Shown: piece by piece, positions 1 through 8,178 of the stretch
How the letters are laid out: every line of letters starts with the position of its first letter
Position numbering within the stretch: position 1 is the first letter of the stretch
Assembly (NCBI GenBank): GCA_964472605.1
Contig: CAYYLG010000008.1
Span: 1 to 24,129, forward strand
Direction of reading: 5' to 3'
Length of the DNA stretch: 24,129 bases
DNA from: JANNXY01 sp964472605
GTDB lineage: Bacteria > Patescibacteriota > Minisyncoccia > Phycocordibacterales > CAIZIN01
The notes under the pieces: generated by a model
The model's database searches: none
What the model was told of the DNA's origin: nothing
Seen by the model: only the letters and a program-made list of their open reading frames with translations
Program-made: the position numbers and the translations under genes

Positions 1-557
1 CCAAATGGTTTTGATTCTTTATTTATTAGTGTCTGATTGCCTAGTGACAATTTAGCCTGGAAAAATTGTGTGATACCAACAAGTATTGCAGCTACAATAC
101 TTTTTTCCGCAACATTAAAAACACCGAGAAAATGCATATTAGCCATTTCCGGAACAGAAATAAATGAATACAGAATACTAGTATTGATAGAAGGTAGTCC
201 TCCTTTAGCAAATATAAAATACAATGCGAATACTAGAGGAATCTGTATAAGTAGGGTAGCGAAGCCAGCAAAAGGATTTATATTGTGCTTCCTATATACA
301 TTCAGAGTCTCCTCGGCCAACTTCTTCTGATCCTCCTTATATTGTTTTTTAATCTCATCTATTTCCTTTTGAACAACCTTAAGTTTAACCTGTGTCTTAA
401 GCGCTTTCTGAGAAAGAGGGAATAGAACAAACTTAACAATTATAGTTAATACTACAACAGCAAGCCCCACGTCCGCCCCAGGTAATACATCTATTAGCAA
501 AACAAGGAGGTTATATAGAGGATTATAAAAAAATGTATGGAATATATATGAAAACAT
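1..557 (-). CDS. yidC: Membrane protein insertase YidC (partial, C-terminus beyond window)
   Basis: The first 185 residues of a YidC/Oxa1-type insertase, which inserts and folds membrane proteins with or without SecYEG. The reading enters from the window edge; the start is the ATG whose complement is at 555-557 (MFSYIFHTFFYNPLYNLL). Visible are an N-terminal hydrophobic helix, a second one with the TIIVKFVLFPLSQKAL pattern typical of YidC TM segments, a charged cytoplasmic hairpin (about residues 57-90, rich in K/E/Q), and the family-typical NPFAGFATLLIQIPLVFALYF stretch. The N-terminus is short, with no large periplasmic P1 domain, as in Gram-positive and CPR-type YidC. It lies directly after rnpA (30-base gap) in the rpmH-rnpA-yidC order usual at bacterial origins. 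The family call is firm; the C-terminus cannot be judged. Confidence 0.93.
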   Translation of the reverse strand, partial: MFSYIFHTFFYNPLYNLLVLLIDVLPGADVGLAVVVLTIIVKFVLFPLSQKALKTQVKLKVVQKEIDEIKKQYKEDQKKLAEETLNVYRKHNINPFAGFATLLIQIPLVFALYFIFAKGGLPSINTSILYSFISVPEMANMHFLGVFNVAEKSIVAAILVGITQFFQAKLSLGNQTLINKESKPF

Positions 558-587
558 AGTTATAGAATTTTAACAGTTTTTATCATT

Positions 588-908
588 TTATCTAATCTTG
601 TCAAAGAGACTATTCAGTTCTGTAGAAATTAATGGTTCTGCCGTGTCCTTTGTGCTCTTTTGAACAAAAACTATATAAAGACCTGATTTTGGTAGTTTTA
701 CAATATTTTTTAAAACATTAGTTACAGATCTCTTTATCCTATGCCTTGTAGAAGAAAGTCTGGCAACTTTCTTTGGTACCACTATAGAAATCTTAAAGTC
801 TGGAGACTCTTTAAAAACCAATTTAAATGAACCTTGGTATATTGGCCTACCATTCTTTAGAACTTCCTCAAAACACCTAGAATTTAAGCGGTGTTTTTGG
901 GAAAACAT
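588..908 (-). CDS. rnpA: Ribonuclease P protein component
   Basis: Encodes 106 residues, a normal length for RnpA, the basic protein that helps the RNase P RNA bind and cleave pre-tRNA 5' leaders. The N-terminus (FSQKHRLNSRCFEEVLKNG) and the central RNR-type motif STRHRIKRSVTNVLK, around residues 53-67, match the family; the classic RNRIKR is here RHRIKR. The start ATG lies five bases after the rpmH stop codon, so the two are almost certainly co-transcribed. No Shine-Dalgarno site is visible. The RNase P RNA itself is not in this window. Confidence 0.93.
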   Translation of the reverse strand: MFSQKHRLNSRCFEEVLKNGRPIYQGSFKLVFKESPDFKISIVVPKKVARLSSTRHRIKRSVTNVLKNIVKLPKSGLYIVFVQKSTKDTAEPLISTELNSLFDKIR

Positions 909-913
909 ATAGT

Positions 914-1048
914 TTAAACACTTAGTTTTTTGCGTCCTTTTTGACGACGTCTTTTGAGTACAGCTTTTCCTCCAGCAGTCTTTGATCTAACAAGAAAACC
1001 GTGGGTTGTTGCTCTCTTTCTTTTTTTAGGTTTGTAGGTAAATGACAT
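914..1048 (-). CDS. rpmH: 50S ribosomal protein L34
   Basis: A 44-residue ORF read by hand on the minus strand: it begins MSFTYKPKKRKRATTHGF, continues LVRSKTAGGKAVLKRRRQ and ends KGRKKLSV. This is the complete small basic L34 protein of the large ribosomal subunit, with the conserved THGF and the GxxVLKRRRxKGR block. The N-terminus is MSFTYKPKK where many bacteria have MKRTYQPSK. It is the first gene of the leftward rpmH-rnpA-yidC operon and faces dnaA across a 110-base divergent region. Confidence 0.95.
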   Translation of the reverse strand: MSFTYKPKKRKRATTHGFLVRSKTAGGKAVLKRRRQKGRKKLSV

Positions 1049-1050
1049 AT

Positions 1051-1070
1051 TTATTCACAAGTTATACACA
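1051..1070 (+). promoter_or_regulatory. Pair of DnaA-box-like 9-mers upstream of dnaA
   Basis: TTATTCACA (1051-1059) and TTATACACA (1062-1070) both fit the TTATNCACA form of the DnaA box. They lie in the same orientation with two bases between them, in the rpmH-dnaA divergent region. They could take part in origin function, in DnaA autoregulation, or in control of rpmH. Confidence 0.65.
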
Positions 1071-1072
1071 TA

Positions 1073-1101
1073 GTATTAACATATTTAAATAAATTAAACA
1101 A
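1073..1101 (-). promoter_or_regulatory. Probable rpmH operon promoter
   Basis: On the minus strand, TTGTTT (complement of 1096-1101) and TAATAC (complement of 1073-1078) are separated by 17 bases, facing rpmH. The leader would be about 20 bases and would contain the two DnaA-box-like 9-mers at 1051-1070. The assignment rests on spacing and similarity to the sigma-70 consensus only. Confidence 0.45.
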
Positions 1102-1130
1102 GTTTCATTCAACCTGAAAGGTTCTATAAT
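1102..1130 (+). promoter_or_regulatory. Probable dnaA promoter
   Basis: TATAAT (1125-1130) has a weak -35 GTTTCA (1102-1107) 17 bases upstream. The predicted start is near 1137, leaving a leader of about 20 bases with no Shine-Dalgarno site. The spacer contains a perfect short inverted repeat, AACCT-GAA-AGGTT (1111-1123). Confidence 0.6.
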
Positions 1131-1158
1131 AAGCGAAACAATTTTTAAATAATTAACT

Positions 1159-2505
1159 ATGAGTGATCAAACAAAACTTTGGGACAGAGCGCTAAACGAG
1201 ATAGAGTTAGCTGTATCTAAAGCAAACTTTAACACTTGGTTTAAAGATACTTTTATTATTAAAGAACATGATGGGGTAGTGGAGATAGGTGTACCAAATC
1301 TTTTTGTAAAAGATTGGCTACATAAGAAATACCACTCTTTTATACTTAAAACACTCAGAGATACAGCTGACCACATAAGAGCTGTAGAGTACACAATCTC
1401 CTCTGGAAATAAAAAACCCACTCCTTCAGCCCTTGTTACCAACAAGACACAGAGTGAATTACCTTTGGCTGACATAATTAATAAGGACGATAACCTAAAT
1501 CCTCGATATACTTTTGAAAATTTTATTATCGGTCCTTTCAATGAATTAGCTTTTGCGGCCTCTCAAGCTGTTATAAAGCAACCGGGAGCCGTATATAACC
1601 CTCTTTTCATATATGGGAATACTGGGCACGGTAAAACTCACTTATTACAGGCTGTGGGTAATCAAATTAAACATGCCTATAGGGACAAGAGGGTTCATTA
1701 CACTACTTCAGAAAAATTTGCCTCTGACCTTATTGGAGCAATGCAAAGCGGTAAAATTAATTCTGTTAAGGATAGATATCGAAAATTTGATGTTGTTATA
1801 GTGGACGATGTTCAGTTTGTCTCAGGTAAGGATAAAACTCAGGAGGAATTATTCCACCTGTTTAATGCTTTGTATGAAAATAATAAGCAAATCATCTTTT
1901 CTGCCGATAAACACCCAAACCTTATAACTGGTTTGGAAGAAAGACTCTTATCTAGATTTAAGCAGGGTATGATTGTTGATATCCCTAAGCCAGATAAAGA
2001 ATCCAGGAGTGCAATTCTTCAAGCTAAAGCCAGGTCTCTTAATATCGAGTTAGAAAAAGAGGTTTTTGATCTACTTGCAGAGGAAATAGAAGGAAATATC
2101 CGTGAATTAGAAGGTACGCTCAATACCTTAGCTTGTCATATGCAGGTAAAAAACAAACCCCTATCCGTTGTTGATATAAAAAACCTTATAAAAAACAGTG
2201 CTAGACCAAAGAAAAACATTTCCATCAAGGATTTAGTAAAGATTATTGCTAATTTCTATGATGTAGATGAAGAAACTATCTCAAACAAGACCCGAAGAAA
2301 GGAGGTTGTTAAGCCAAGACAGGTGATTATGTATATCTTGAGAGAGGATTACAATATTTCTTATCCAACAATAGGGGAGAAGCTTGGTGGTAGAGATCAT
2401 ACTACCGTTATTCATTCGTGCGAGAAGATAAAGGATGAAATAAAAAGAGATACTGTTCTGCTACAAGAAATTAATCAAATAAGATCTATTCTAAAAAGTG
2501 AATAA
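1159..2505 (+). CDS. dnaA: Chromosomal replication initiator protein DnaA
   Basis: A complete 448-residue DnaA, which binds 9-mer boxes at the origin and melts it in its ATP form. Domain I is residues 1-82 (LWDRALNEIE start, NTWFKDTF motif) and domain II is a short linker to about 115. The AAA+ domain III has Walker A GNTGHGKT at 153-160, Walker B VVIVDD ending at 217, and the GLEERLLSRF arginine-finger region at 258-267. Domain IV (from about 350) ends with the DNA-binding signature GGRDHTTVIHSCEKI at 410-424. All key residues are present. It is divergent from rpmH and followed 227 bases later by dnaN, the usual order at oriC. Confidence 0.98.
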   Translation: MSDQTKLWDRALNEIELAVSKANFNTWFKDTFIIKEHDGVVEIGVPNLFVKDWLHKKYHSFILKTLRDTADHIRAVEYTISSGNKKPTPSALVTNKTQSELPLADIINKDDNLNPRYTFENFIIGPFNELAFAASQAVIKQPGAVYNPLFIYGNTGHGKTHLLQAVGNQIKHAYRDKRVHYTTSEKFASDLIGAMQSGKINSVKDRYRKFDVVIVDDVQFVSGKDKTQEELFHLFNALYENNKQIIFSADKHPNLITGLEERLLSRFKQGMIVDIPKPDKESRSAILQAKARSLNIELEKEVFDLLAEEIEGNIRELEGTLNTLACHMQVKNKPLSVVDIKNLIKNSARPKKNISIKDLVKIIANFYDVDEETISNKTRRKEVVKPRQVIMYILREDYNISYPTIGEKLGGRDHTTVIHSCEKIKDEIKRDTVLLQEINQIRSILKSE

Positions 2506-2732
2506 CCGGTGGATAAGTTCTGTATAAACCTGTGGATTGTGTGTATATACAAACTGCTTAATAACTTAATAAACAGTGAATTATCTGGAAAGTCCCGCAA
2601 TATCCCCATTTGAACAATTAATTCTACCTATAGTTATCAAACGACTGTTGACTAAAAAACCAAGGAGATATAATGTTTATTTGAAATATCCACAATATCC
2701 ACACCCCTAATAATATTAATAGGTATTTATAT
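2506..2732 (+). other. Probable replication origin (oriC) between dnaA and dnaN
   Basis: This AT-rich 227-base gap carries DnaA-box-like 9-mers: GGTGGATAA (2508-2516), TGTGGATTG (2531-2539) and TGTGTATAT (2540-2548) in one orientation, and two copies of ATATCCACA directly abutting (2686-2694 and 2695-2703) in the other. Each differs from TTATNCACA or its complement by one or two bases. An AT-only stretch just before dnaN (about 2709-2733) could be the unwinding element. The dnaA-dnaN gap is the commonest oriC site in bacteria; which side of dnaA is used here is not proved by the sequence. Confidence 0.65.
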
Positions 2733-3833
2733 ATGAAAATAGAACTAATAAGAGAAAAGTTGATAGAGTCTTTGGTAAAAGCGGATAGAGTAACTTCTAA
2801 GAATCCAACCCTAGCAATATTATCTTGTGTGCTTATAGGCGCAGCAGATGACCAAGTTGTTATAAAAGCAACAAATCTGGAAATCGGGATGGAAATAACA
2901 ATACCAGCCAAAGTTTCAAACCAAGGTGTTGTAGCGATTGTGGCAGGACCCCTGATTTCCTTTTTAAACAGCCTTCCTGAAGAGAAGAATGTTCTAATGG
3001 AATTGGATTCAAATAAGAATATAAATATCCACTGTGGGGAGCATAGAGCGGTTTTAAAGACGGTTCCATACGAAGACTTCCCGATAATAAGTAATAATAA
3101 TGAAAATGGTTTTGAAATAGATGTTAAAAGTATCTCCCAAGGTTTTCAATCTGTTTGGTATAGTTCTGCTGTTTCAGGTATAAAACCGGAACTTTCTAGT
3201 GTTTATGTATACAGCGATGATGAAAAAGCTGATTTAGTTTTTGTTGCAACAGATTCTTTCCGATTGGCAGAGAAAAGGGTTAGACCAAAGAAACCTATCT
3301 CAGGTATATCTATATTAGTTCCTTTCAAAAATATCCCAGATCTACTTAAAACTATAGAAAATGAAGATATTGTAACTGTTTGTATAAACGATCATCAGAT
3401 TTCTTTCTCTGGAAATAATATTTTTGTGACATCGAGATTGGTTAATGGTAGTTTTCCTGACTACAAGAGAATTATTCCTGGTGAATTTTCAACAGAAGTT
3501 ACTTTACTTAAGGAGGATTTTGCTCAAGGGTTAAAGATGATGCGAGTTTTTTCAGATAAGTTTAATCAAATTAGTATGAAAGTTTTTCCAAATAAAAATC
3601 ATTGCGAAATAATTTCTAAAAATAGTGATATTGGAGAAGGAGAGTATGTGTTTAAATCAAAAATAAAAGGAGAGAGTGTTAATTTAAATTTTAATCATAA
3701 ATATTTGAGTGACCCACTGGCTTCTATACAAGGGGAGAGTTTGGTAATACAACTAAACGGTGCTGGTAAGGCAGCTATTCTCAAGTCATCTAATGATCCA
3801 AGCTTCACATATCTTGTGATGCCTAATAAATAA
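2733..3833 (+). CDS. dnaN: DNA polymerase III beta subunit (sliding clamp)
   Basis: A complete 366-residue beta clamp, which encircles DNA as a dimer and tethers the replicative polymerase. The N-terminus MKIELIREKLIESLVKADRV and the ATNLEIGMEITIPA block of domain I are typical, as are LVFVATDSFRLAEKRV at the end of the first half and the C-terminal FTYLVMPNK (family consensus YVVMPMRL). The length is normal for three domains. No Shine-Dalgarno site precedes the ATG. The next gene starts seven bases downstream, suggesting co-transcription. Confidence 0.97.
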   Translation: MKIELIREKLIESLVKADRVTSKNPTLAILSCVLIGAADDQVVIKATNLEIGMEITIPAKVSNQGVVAIVAGPLISFLNSLPEEKNVLMELDSNKNINIHCGEHRAVLKTVPYEDFPIISNNNENGFEIDVKSISQGFQSVWYSSAVSGIKPELSSVYVYSDDEKADLVFVATDSFRLAEKRVRPKKPISGISILVPFKNIPDLLKTIENEDIVTVCINDHQISFSGNNIFVTSRLVNGSFPDYKRIIPGEFSTEVTLLKEDFAQGLKMMRVFSDKFNQISMKVFPNKNHCEIISKNSDIGEGEYVFKSKIKGESVNLNFNHKYLSDPLASIQGESLVIQLNGAGKAAILKSSNDPSFTYLVMPNK

Positions 3834-3840
3834 TTTAAAA

Positions 3841-4098
3841 ATGTTAAACAATATAGCTCTTTTTTTAGATAAATATAAAGAGCAATTAAATCTCGGGGTA
3901 GAAGGGAAGGTAAAAGTTTCAAATTTAATTAAAAATATCTGTGGATTTGAACCAAAGAATATAAAGATAGATGAATCAAAGGGGGTGATAAAGTTCGATG
4001 CAAGTCCAATAGAAAGAAGTGTTTTCCTTGAAAGACAATCAAAGATTAAAATCGAATTGGAAACAATGTTAAAAACCAAAATCAGTAGAATTGGTTAA
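3841..4098 (+). CDS. Small DUF721-like protein downstream of dnaN
   Basis: Encodes 85 residues. Position (dnaN, then a small protein) and content recall the DUF721/DciA-like proteins often found near dnaA/dnaN, which in other bacteria are linked to loading of the replicative helicase. Seen directly: an N-terminal amphipathic helix (LNNIALFLDKYKEQLNLG), a middle beta-like section with IKNICGFEPKNIKIDESKGVIKF split over residues 30-52, and a basic C-terminal helix. No diagnostic motif is present, so the family name is tentative. The stop codon region overlaps by four bases with the convergent penicillin-binding protein gene. Confidence 0.6.
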   Translation: MLNNIALFLDKYKEQLNLGVEGKVKVSNLIKNICGFEPKNIKIDESKGVIKFDASPIERSVFLERQSKIKIELETMLKTKISRIG

Positions 4099-6506
4099 AT
4101 ATTTACTTCAAATTTAGAATAAATCTCAAGTTTGTTTGTTGAATTCTCGAAGTAAACAACCACTTTGATGTTATTTGTTTTTTTAATATTTAAAACATCC
4201 TCTGGTACAAAAGAGAAAACAAAAGGTTTTTTATTGAAGGATCCTAGAAATTTATTATTTATAAACACATCAGCTTTATTTGGTATTAAATCTTTTGGGA
4301 GAGATAGAACTACAGGGATTTGAGTATTTTTTGAGTAGGAATTATTTTTATAAGGAGAAATTATTTCACCAGAAATTTCGTTAGAGTTATTTTGATTGGA
4401 GTTTACTGATTGATCCAGATTTGTTGTATTTTCTGAGTTACCAAACCATTCTTGTACGCCTTTTTCCCAAAGTATAAACTGAGGATCTCTTCTGGGGTTA
4501 CTTGGCACTGGACCTAAAGGATCATCTTTGTTTACTGAAAACAAAATCGAATGTTCACCTGCTTTTTGCCAATCACCAATAATTATTGGTTTAGTGTCTT
4601 TACTGGCTGGTGTGTATTGATTAAAGGCTTCCTCAGGATATTTTTTAAGAACCTCTTGCATAAACTCATTCCACATTGGAGCAACTATAAATCCAGCTAC
4701 CTGTTTCTCCATAGAGGAGTTGTCGTTGTTTCCTGCCCATGCCCCAACTACAACCTTTGGTGTATATCCAAGTATCCATGCGTCACGATAGTCGTTTGTA
4801 GTACCTGTTTTTACCGCGACAGAGCGACCTGGAAAGTTAAGTGGTGAATTTGCACCATATGAAGGTGTTCTGGCTACATTATCTGAAAGTATGCTATTAA
4901 TTTTATTTGCGGTTTCTTCAGGAAGAATCCTTTTTAATTCAGGTTTACTTTCCTTTAGAACTTTTCCACTTTTATCCTCAATTTTTAGTATTGAAACTAA
5001 GTCAGTTTTTTCTCCTCCTGTAGCAAAGGTCCCGTATGCACCAACAAGATCTGTCATCTTAACTTCACCACCTCCAAGTACGAGAGATAATCCATATCTA
5101 GACGGATCAGTAAGTGTTGTTATTCCAAGTGATTTTGCTAATTCAATTGCATTGTTCATCCCAACCAAATAAAGCATTTTTACTGCTGGAATGTTGATTG
5201 ATTGAGCCAGTGCACTACGCAAACTTATTGGTCCACGAAACTTACCATCGTAGTTTTCTGGGGAATAACATGAATCAGGGTTTGTATCACAAGAGGTTGA
5301 GAATTCTGTTGGAACATCGAACACAACTGTTTCTGGTTCGTAGCCACGATTAAATGCTGCAGCATAAACAATTGGTTTAAATGTAGAACCAGGTTGTCTC
5401 AGAGCTGTTACAACATTGTAATTACCATCAATTTTTTTATCAAAATAATCTCTAGATCCAACCATTGTTATGATTTCACCAGTATTTGGATCAATACTCA
5501 AAATTGCAGCATTAGAAGCTTTGTATTTTTGTTCGTTTATCGGTGCCCATTTCTTTACTATTTCCTCAGCTTTTTGTTGTAATTCATAATCCAAAGAAGT
5601 TATAACTTTAAGACCACCTTCCTCGATCGTATCTTCGCCAAAAGCTTCCGCTAATTGCTCACGAACCTCCATTACAAAATGAGGCGCTTTGATACTTGAG
5701 TTTTCTTGTGTTGAGAATACAACAACCTTAGATTTTGATTCCTCGTATTGCTTTTCATCAATAAAACCGTTTTTTAACATTTGTTTTAAAACTAGGTTTT
5801 TTCTTGCATCAAGCTCCTTTCGGTGGCTTCCAAATGGTGAATAGTAAGTAGGGGCTTGGGGAAGTGCTGCTATGTATGCAGATTCAGCCAAATCCAAATC
5901 TTTGGCATCTTTACTAAAGAAAACCCTAGAGGCTTCTTCTACACCATAAACACTACCACCATATGGTGAGGTGTTGAGATAAAGAGTTAGAATATCCTCT
6001 TTGCTCATTATTTTCTCAAGTTTTAAAGCTAAAACCCATTCCTTAACCTTTCTAGTGATTGTCTTCTCTCTGGTAAGAAGAGCATTCTTTATAACCTGTT
6101 GAGTAATGGTTGATCCACCTTGGCTATATCCTAGATTAAGTATGTTGGCAAAAACCGCTCTTATAATTGAAGTAATTTGTATACCATTATGAGAATAGAA
6201 ATTTTCATCCTCTATAGCTACCGCTGCTTGTCTTAAAAAAGGAGACATTTCCTCTGCTGGTACGATAGTCCTACGGAAATTTCTATGTAGATCAAAAAGA
6301 ACTACCTTACCTGTTCTGTCATATATTTTTGTTGATTCTGTAACTTGTAGATTGTCTGCAGAGTCTAGAGGAGGAATTTCCAGAGTCATCGCCCAAAGCG
6401 CTATGGCACCAAAAATTATCAAAATACTCCCAATTACATAGGGTAAATTGTTCTTTAAGATTGAATAAGTATGGTGCAGAACCTTTTTTAGTTTCAAATA
6501 TTTCAT
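4095..6506 (-). CDS. Class A penicillin-binding protein (PBP1A family)
   Basis: An 803-residue bifunctional peptidoglycan synthase. A cytoplasmic tail and one membrane anchor (about 22-40) precede a GT51 glycosyltransferase domain with EDENFYSHNGI at 99-109, GGSTITQQVIKN at 130-141, RKVKEWVLALKLEK at 152-165 and DILTLYLN at 171-178. The transpeptidase domain carries all three penicillin-binding motifs: STFK (374-377), SIN (436-438) and KTG (566-568). After about residue 690 there is an Asn/Ser-rich linker and a C-terminal beta-rich domain, perhaps Ig-like as in some PBP tails. It polymerises and crosslinks murein outside the membrane. A -10-like TAATAT lies 17 bases upstream of the start, so this gene may have a short leader. 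Confidence 0.95.
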   Translation of the reverse strand: MKYLKLKKVLHHTYSILKNNLPYVIGSILIIFGAIALWAMTLEIPPLDSADNLQVTESTKIYDRTGKVVLFDLHRNFRRTIVPAEEMSPFLRQAAVAIEDENFYSHNGIQITSIIRAVFANILNLGYSQGGSTITQQVIKNALLTREKTITRKVKEWVLALKLEKIMSKEDILTLYLNTSPYGGSVYGVEEASRVFFSKDAKDLDLAESAYIAALPQAPTYYSPFGSHRKELDARKNLVLKQMLKNGFIDEKQYEESKSKVVVFSTQENSSIKAPHFVMEVREQLAEAFGEDTIEEGGLKVITSLDYELQQKAEEIVKKWAPINEQKYKASNAAILSIDPNTGEIITMVGSRDYFDKKIDGNYNVVTALRQPGSTFKPIVYAAAFNRGYEPETVVFDVPTEFSTSCDTNPDSCYSPENYDGKFRGPISLRSALAQSINIPAVKMLYLVGMNNAIELAKSLGITTLTDPSRYGLSLVLGGGEVKMTDLVGAYGTFATGGEKTDLVSILKIEDKSGKVLKESKPELKRILPEETANKINSILSDNVARTPSYGANSPLNFPGRSVAVKTGTTNDYRDAWILGYTPKVVVGAWAGNNDNSSMEKQVAGFIVAPMWNEFMQEVLKKYPEEAFNQYTPASKDTKPIIIGDWQKAGEHSILFSVNKDDPLGPVPSNPRRDPQFILWEKGVQEWFGNSENTTNLDQSVNSNQNNSNEISGEIISPYKNNSYSKNTQIPVVLSLPKDLIPNKADVFINNKFLGSFNKKPFVFSFVPEDVLNIKKTNNIKVVVYFENSTNKLEIYSKFEVNI

Positions 6507-6517
6507 AAGACTATGTT

Positions 6518-6546
6518 TTTACAATATTAGCACAAAATGGTAAAGT
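6518..6546 (+). promoter_or_regulatory. tyrS promoter, near-leaderless
   Basis: TTTACA (6518-6523), a 17-base spacer, then TAAAGT (6541-6546) with an extended TGG in front. The box ends seven bases before the tyrS ATG, so transcription should start at or next to the A of the start codon. Confidence 0.6.
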
Positions 6547-6553
6547 CATTACC

Positions 6554-7951
6554 ATGAAAAAAGAGGAAATTATTGATGAGCTTCTCACTAGGGGGATTGG
6601 GGAATTTATAGACCCAGACGGTGAGTTCAGAAAAAAACTATTAAATAATCCTGAAAAGGTGGTTATTAAATTTGGAGTAGATCCAACTAGACCGGATATT
6701 CACCTTGGACATGCGGTTGTTTTCCGTGCATTAAGAAAATTTCAAGATCTTGGGTGTAAAGTTGTTTTTTTGGTAGGAGATTATACAGCTCAAATTGGTG
6801 ATCCTACAGGTAAAAGTAAGGTTAGACCAGAAATAGAACAAGAGGAAGTTGAAAATAATGTAAAAACATACCTAGACCAAGTTGGAAAGATTTTAGATAC
6901 AAAATCCAACGAAAGGTTTTCATGGATTAGGAATTCTGATTGGTTCACTGCAATCACGGACATTTTTTTACCAAAAGGAACAGCAGTTAATGCACCAATC
7001 AAAAATATTAAAGGCGAGACTGTTGTTGTTGAGGGGGTCGATGCAAATACTGCTATAGGGAAAGCTCACATTTTTAGTACAACACGAATGCAGATAGGGT
7101 TGGGTATGGAAGAATTTCAAATAATTACTTTAAGAAGTTTTTTGTGGACGCTTAAACATATAACCTTTTCAAGGTTAATCGAGAGAGATATGTTTCAAGA
7201 AAGAATAAAAAATAATAAGGAGTTATATATGCACGAGATGTTGTATCCGGTTTTACAAGGAATAGATTCTTTTGCGATTAAAAATATATATAAATCATGT
7301 GATTTAGAAGTAGGTGGAACTGATCAAACATTTAACATGCTGATGGGTAGAGATGTAATGAAAATGAACGACCAAAAACCACCACAAGCTGTTTTGTCCA
7401 TGAATCTTCTTGTGGGTACAGATGGAAAAGAAAAAATGAGTAAAAGCCTTGATAATTACATAGCGATTACAGATGAACCAAATAACATGTTTGGAAAAGT
7501 AATGTCTATACCAGACTCTGCTATTGTTCAATATTTTGAGTTATGCACATACTCACCATTATCTGATATTGAAGAAATAAAAGAAAAATTAAATGATGGT
7601 AAAACAAATCCTAGAGATTTGAAAATTCGTTTAGCTAAGGAAATTGTGGCTATTTATCATGGTGAAAATGCAGCCACCGAGGCTGAAAAGTCTTTCGTAA
7701 ATACTTTTAGTAAAAAAGAAATACCATCTGATATAAAACAGGTTAATGTCGAAAAAGGTTCAGAGGTAAGAGCCTCTGTGCTTGGGGCGGGTATTGTTTC
7801 ATCAAAATCTGAGTATGCTAGGCTAGTTGAACAAGGGGCGGTAAGTAATTTAACTATTGATAAAAAGATTGAGGATCTCCAAGAAAAAATAGAGGAAGAA
7901 GGGGTGTATAGAGTTGGTAAAAAACATTTTATAAAGTTTATTCCAAAGTAA
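6554..7951 (+). CDS. tyrS: Tyrosyl-tRNA synthetase
   Basis: A class I aminoacyl-tRNA synthetase charging tRNA-Tyr; 465 residues. Visible are KFGVDPTRPDIHLGH with the HIGH-type motif HLGH at 50-53, GDYTAQIGDPTGKS at 75-88, the tyrosine-pocket region LEVGGTDQTFNMLMGRD at 251-267, KMSKS at 294-298, and a C-terminal S4 RNA-binding domain (about 400-465, RASVLGAGIVSSKSEYARLV). It is of the beta type found in Gram-negatives, but longer than the usual roughly 400-420 residues: about 60 extra residues (about 131-205) sit between the SWIRNSDWF and LIERDMFQERI blocks. It has its own promoter and a strong terminator behind it. Confidence 0.96.
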   Translation: MKKEEIIDELLTRGIGEFIDPDGEFRKKLLNNPEKVVIKFGVDPTRPDIHLGHAVVFRALRKFQDLGCKVVFLVGDYTAQIGDPTGKSKVRPEIEQEEVENNVKTYLDQVGKILDTKSNERFSWIRNSDWFTAITDIFLPKGTAVNAPIKNIKGETVVVEGVDANTAIGKAHIFSTTRMQIGLGMEEFQIITLRSFLWTLKHITFSRLIERDMFQERIKNNKELYMHEMLYPVLQGIDSFAIKNIYKSCDLEVGGTDQTFNMLMGRDVMKMNDQKPPQAVLSMNLLVGTDGKEKMSKSLDNYIAITDEPNNMFGKVMSIPDSAIVQYFELCTYSPLSDIEEIKEKLNDGKTNPRDLKIRLAKEIVAIYHGENAATEAEKSFVNTFSKKEIPSDIKQVNVEKGSEVRASVLGAGIVSSKSEYARLVEQGAVSNLTIDKKIEDLQEKIEEEGVYRVGKKHFIKFIPK

Positions 7952-7954
7952 AAT

Positions 7955-7980
7955 AAAAACCGCTCACTTGAGCGGTTTTT
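7955..7980. terminator. Bidirectional rho-independent terminator
   Basis: A perfect 11-base-pair hairpin: AAAAACCGCTC (7955-7965), loop ACTT, GAGCGGTTTTT (7970-7980). It has a T run on either strand and lies exactly between the convergent tyrS and acidic-protein genes, so it can end both transcripts. Confidence 0.93.
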
Positions 7981-7983
7981 ATT

Positions 7984-8178
7984 TTAATAATCTGTTCTAT
8001 CGTCGAAATCTTCAATATCTAAATCATCCTCATCTTCTTCCTCTTCATCTACATAAACACCGTCTTCTATCTCTACAGGATCAACAACAGCTACTTCACC
8101 CAAATCCTCATCATCAATATTTAATGGAGCATCCGCGTCTTTATGCTCGTCCTCATCTTTTAGTTCATCACCATCCAT
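7984..8178 (-). CDS. Small, extremely acidic protein
   Basis: Encodes 64 residues, 33 of them Asp or Glu; the region around residues 44-60 is almost wholly acidic. There is no membrane segment, cysteine or recognisable motif, and it is probably disordered. The reading frame ends four bases from the bidirectional terminator, which supports a real convergent gene rather than a chance ORF. Function unknown; such proteins could act as DNA or ribosome mimics or bind cations, but nothing here decides that. No clear promoter was seen. Confidence 0.6.
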   Translation of the reverse strand: MDGDELKDEDEHKDADAPLNIDDEDLGEVAVVDPVEIEDGVYVDEEEEDEDDLDIEDFDDRTDY

